From contig BSQZ01000005.1 in NCBI GenBank assembly GCA_033239005.1, forward strand, positions 4,877,001-4,941,000: a DNA stretch of 64,000 nt, written 5' to 3'. Below, in pieces: positions 61,001 through 64,000 of this stretch. The notes below the pieces were generated by a model. It did not search any database. It had not been told where the DNA came from and saw only the letters and a program-made list of their open reading frames with translations. Positions within the stretch are counted from its first letter, which is position 1, and each line of letters opens with the position of its first letter. The DNA comes from Lamellibrachia satsuma. Its lineage: Eukaryota; Annelida; Polychaeta; Sabellida; Siboglinidae. The translations under genes were made by a program, and so were the position numbers.

Positions 61001-63631
61001 AACTTGGGCAATTTCATTCGTTCCACTTCACCTGTGTCTTTTGGAAGAGACATTAAAAGCTGTTGTTCCCTTCTACCTGGTGTTCCCTTCTACCTGGTGT
61101 TCCTTTCTACCTGGTGTTCCTTTCTACCTGGTGTTCCCTTCTATCTGGTGTTCCCTTCTACCTGGTGTTCCCTTCTACCTGGTGTCTGTGCCAAGGGAAA
61201 TAAAAGATCCCACACGGGGTAAATGTGTAACTTGCTGTGGACTCCATCTCTCATGAGCCACTACAGAAGCATCCATGGCACGGCTCAGTCAAGTACCTTA
61301 CAAGAGGATACAATTGAAAGAATGACCTGTTCGTACAAACTGTATTAAGGGGTCAAGACCTGCACACTAAATTTTAAAAAGTCAGTTGCTTGTAAAATAC
61401 AACCACCATTGCATCATACAGTGCTATACAGTGAACTGTTCTATAACTACTATTGCTTTAAATTGTGTAAACATTCAGCACACAGTGCTATAATGCTATC
61501 TGACATTTTGAAAATTCACAACTTCATAGAAAACAATTGTCAATATGACACCATGGAGTTGTTAGAAAACAATATGACACCATGGAGTTGTTAAAAAAAC
61601 ACAAACTTCAACATAATTATTAGAGATGGTAAATGTTTGTAAACATATTCTGATCATTATTGTTGTATGTCCTATATACATGCATTGTGTCGTGACATTG
61701 TTGCATCAACGTTTTTCAATCTGGAAAATTATCAACAGAGCAAAGCAGAGTGCGATGTAGAGCATTTCAGACTCTGTGCTTCGTGATCAGTTTGAACTTC
61801 CCACATTTGTTGATAGACAAACAGTAACAAACAGTTTCATAGGTGCCCCTCTGCCTGCAAGAATTAGACACACTACGCCACCAACCGTAACTAGAAGGAG
61901 CCTAACACACTCTATAAACAGACTGCCAACAGTAATGCTCCCACCTCAGATTCTTGACATTAGAGACTGCAACATTATTACATGTTAACCTGCAAGAAAC
62001 TGGGTAAATTTGATGCATGGGAACTAGCAAAATAGTGCAACTAAATGATGTAAACCAGTGCAGCAAGCCAATGATCACCGAGAGGTGTCATGAAGTTGCT
62101 AAGATTTCCACATATCAGGTCTAAGACTCATGTTCACAGTGTGAATGCCTATGTCTGATAACAATACAAATTCTGACCCCTCTGCGTCTGCTGTAGGGCC
62201 ACAATCCGTCTGTCATCTTCTGTGGTGACTTCAACAGTACACCAGTGACTGGCGTCTATGAACTCATCACAAACAAGCACATTCCTGCTACACATGCCAA
62301 CTGGTATGCTGGTATGTATTGTAACAAATATTATTTGTCACTTTTATTCAGAACGTATATCTATTCATTGAATCACTCTGCTAATTAACATTTGTCACAC
62401 TGTACAGAATACACCATTTGTCACTTTTGAAAAGCTAGCCTGAATAGGTAATAAATGTGTACACATGTGTGCATGCATGTGTACATGCGTGCATGTGGGA
62501 AGTCATCAGAATGCCTGCATGAAGGGTATATATTTTAGGTTGTCTGACCTGACAGACACGCAATGCAGATACATGAGCAATGTTGTACATCGATTGCACA
62601 TTAATTGTGCCACAGTAAGGGATGGTTGCATAAGTTTTCAAAGTAAAAAAAGCTATAGCATTATATATTGGTGGGTGGTGGTTTTTGTCTTTGCCACATT
62701 TCGTGGGACAAACGAATACCTTTTGATTGTCAATATGCGCATTACCTTTTGTCCCACACCACATATAAAGGGGGTGGTGGTAGTCCGAACCAAAAGTTTT
62801 TGGACTTTGAGAACTTATGCGACGACCCCTATATGGAGCATGAATGATTGATATGATTATAAGTCATAATAAAGTTTTTGTAAATGTTCTTGGCATTAAA
62901 AATAATTTTTCTTTTCTGAAAGTATAATATAAATGTTAACTTTGCTAAAGTTGAATTGTGCAGACGTACAACGTCATTCCACATGGTGTAGACGGCTTTG
63001 GGTTGGTCAGATATGAACTTTTTAAGACCAATAACAGATTTAAGACCTTGACAGTTTTAATGCAAAACAATAAAGAAATTTTGTTGAAACACCCTCTTAG
63101 AGCCATTTATTTAATTGGTGATCAAATTATCATTTTAGGAGAATGCATACTGCTTAGCGATGCGCAATCACAGTTGTAAATTATAGTCAAGGGCAACTTT
63201 GAAACCCAAATCAAATTTAAGAGCTTTTTTAAGTTTACAAATTCCCATTTTAAAGACCTTTTTAAGGCCTTTAAAATGTAAGATCAAATTAAAAACTTTT
63301 TAAGATTTCATAAACCCTGTCCCATTAGCTTCTCGTTCGTCAGCTCTCCTTGTGTTTGGCAGGTGGCAAGGAGGAGTTTTGTGGTGGCATGCATCTGGAC
63401 CACCAGCTGGACCTGGTCAGTGCGGGTGGCTGTCCATCATACACAAACTATGTGCCCGACTTCCAGGGCTGCTTGGACTACATCTTTGTGGAGAGTGACC
63501 GTTTCCCTGTTGCCCAAGTGGTGCCCATGCCCAGCCATGCCGAGGTGACCGAGCACACGGCACTGCCCAATAAACTCTTCCCCTCGGACCATATCGCGGT
63601 TGTGTGTGACCTATTCTGGCCAAAGTCATAG
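52016..63631 (+). CDS. PDE12: 2',5'-phosphodiesterase 12 (mitochondrial EEP nuclease), 7 exons
   Basis: Exons are 52016-52926, 53193-53332, 54857-55019, 55611-55743, 60770-60925, 62197-62311 and 63363-63631. All joins are GT-AG and in phase, giving 628 residues (human 609). PDE12 is a mitochondrial 3'-5' exoribonuclease that trims poly(A) tails and degrades 2-5A. The first 35 residues are Arg/Ser-rich and nearly acid-free (FRATLQKVGLNVSRRLSPIR), as in a mitochondrial presequence. The N-terminal half is PDE12-specific (PPTVTSFNLPGSLMAGSIIC, FTWYREKP). The EEP domain (about 305-625) carries SYNILAD, Glu361 in LMQEVD, THLYFHP, the GDFNSTP motif (Asp512, Asn514) and PSDHIAVVCDL (Asp615, His616), so the catalytic set looks complete. 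The start is the first in-frame ATG of a CpG-rich first exon; Met34 is an alternative that would lose the presequence. Confidence 0.96.
54066..54745 (-). mobile_element. LINE reverse-transcriptase C-terminal fragment in PDE12 intron 2
   Basis: Minus-strand frames with several frameshifts show GMRFNTNKCYILSIKNK, DDLKWHLHI, TLSFLRRNIRHCSINSQRTA, LVRSVLEYGSIVWDPYHQDN and QLERIQHCAARFI, the thumb/connection region of Jockey/CR1-group LINEs. The 5' and core parts are absent. It is antisense to PDE12. Confidence 0.8.
55925..56256 (+). mobile_element. LINE tail fragment in PDE12 intron 4
   Basis: LHWLPICWRVQYKLLVLVFS, APRYMSDLL and a frame-shifted RQADTLCKFKNILKTFLFR tail are the standard C-terminal block of L2/CR1-like elements. 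About 110 codons remain, broken by frameshifts. Confidence 0.8.
57034..57092. repeat. Dispersed repeat R3, copy 2
   Basis: ATTATTTTTAACCAACCAAT then TTATAAATACTAATAxA; partner of 31911-31985 and 63930-64000. It lies in PDE12 intron 4. Confidence 0.75.
58270..60260 (+). mobile_element. Decayed L2-like LINE in PDE12 intron 4
   Basis: An endonuclease portion (GGVSINPRP, TETWLRP, GRGGGGGVGIFY at about 58350-58620; VCLYGPPG near 58720) is followed after a deletion by RT blocks: SYRPTSSLSFISKVLEKVVA (near 59000), FDLSAAFDTTDQNIL, GVPQGSVLGPLLF, YADDIQIYL (near 59450) and WMTDSKLKLNANKS. The tail continues in shifted frames to about 60250 (LWNSLPV near 60120). Same orientation as PDE12, inactive. 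Confidence 0.85.
60742..60761. repeat. (TG)n tract at PDE12 exon 5 acceptor
   Basis: Ten TG units lie directly before CCTTACAG, and exon 5 itself begins GTGTGTGTG. Confidence 0.9.
61064..61185. repeat. 17 bp minisatellite, about 7 copies (TTCCCTTCTACCTGGTG)
   Basis: Tandem units with TTCCC/TTCCT and CTACC/CTATC variants, in PDE12 intron 5. Open frames over it are artefacts. Confidence 0.93.
62455..62505. repeat. GTGTGCATGCATGTGTACATG-type simple repeat
   Basis: A short alternating purine-pyrimidine stretch in PDE12 intron 6. Confidence 0.7.
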
Positions 63632-63653
63632 CCAAGTCAAATGTAGTTTTATT

Positions 63654-63659
63654 ATTAAA
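63654..63659 (+). terminator. Putative poly(A) signal of PDE12
   Basis: ATTAAA (the common variant hexamer) lies 23 bases after the stop codon. It would give a very short 3' UTR, and signals further downstream are possible. Confidence 0.35.
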
Positions 63660-63929
63660 GGGAATGTACAGCGATTTTTATTGGTTGTCTGAGTTTTTTT
63701 GTATGATAGAAATGCCCCCAATTCTCTGAATTTTTCTATCTTAAAGTTCTTCAAAATTAACCATGTTATACTTCATGTTGTAATCTTCCTTGCTGTAATA
63801 CATTTACCATCAGAAATTGTATAAAACTAATTTGACGAATTAATCAATTATCCGATGAAAAACGTCAAATAATGTATTTTCTAAAATATTAAGACATGGT
63901 AGATCATGACAACAACACATTTTGCATAG

Positions 63930-64000
63930 ATATTATTTTTAAGCAACCAAGATGTTATAAATACTAATACATTCAGTGTCACAATGTCCTATAAGCCAGT
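63930..64000. repeat. Dispersed repeat R3, copy 3 (cut by window end)
   Basis: TATTATTTTTAAGCAACCAA, GTTATAAATACTAATACA and TTCAGTGTCACAATGTCCTA match copies 1 and 2. The right boundary lies beyond the window. Confidence 0.75.

Overview
The window is animal nuclear DNA: AT-rich, intron-rich, crowded with microsatellites, minisatellites, non-LTR retrotransposon (LINE) debris and small terminal-inverted-repeat DNA elements. It carries three conserved single-copy metazoan genes. Gene structures, the CR1/L2/RTE-type LINEs and the hAT-like elements fit an aquatic invertebrate (for example a lophotrochozoan, cnidarian or invertebrate deuterostome). The sequence alone does not let me name the phylum with confidence. 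There are no prokaryotic features, CRISPR arrays or rRNA genes.

Layout. (1) 1-5.5 kb is repeat DNA. A local sequence unit is present twice. The second copy has a perfect (CA)632 tract grown from a short CA seed, and also received a 2.5 kb inverted-repeat transposon whose empty site is still readable in the first copy. (2) 5.5-8.2 kb is AT-rich and has two minus-strand open segments with splice-like borders that I could not identify. (3) 8.87-17.75 kb, minus strand, is a complete seven-exon MOB kinase activator 3 gene (218 aa predicted) with an antisense LINE in its fifth intron and two fold-back elements near its first intron. (4) 17.75-20.14 kb is the divergent intergenic space. (5) 20.14-45.63 kb, plus strand, is a complete 17-exon RUNDC1 orthologue (620 aa predicted). 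Its introns hold a sense-oriented, nearly full-length CR1-like LINE with an SGNH-esterase remnant, an RTE fragment, a CR1/L2 fragment and several minisatellites, two of which abut 3' splice sites. (6) 45.6-52.0 kb is intergenic, with minisatellites, a palindromic CCATGG-rich array, an inverted LINE tail and a clean 422 bp MITE about 80 bp before the next gene. (7) 52.02-63.63 kb, plus strand, is a complete seven-exon PDE12 (2',5'-phosphodiesterase / mitochondrial deadenylase, 628 aa predicted) with three LINE fragments in its introns.

All three gene models were assembled by hand from splice sites. Every junction is phase-consistent and total lengths are close to the known family sizes. The genes have no known shared pathway (Hippo-type signalling adaptor, RUN-domain autophagy/p53-linked protein, mitochondrial RNA turnover), so their adjacency looks like ordinary neighbourhood. 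The most unusual observations are the perfect (CA)632 tract beside an ancestral short allele, the transposon with a readable empty site, the 60 bp minisatellite that multiplies the splice acceptor of RUNDC1 exon 12, and the MITE sitting in the PDE12 promoter/5' leader.
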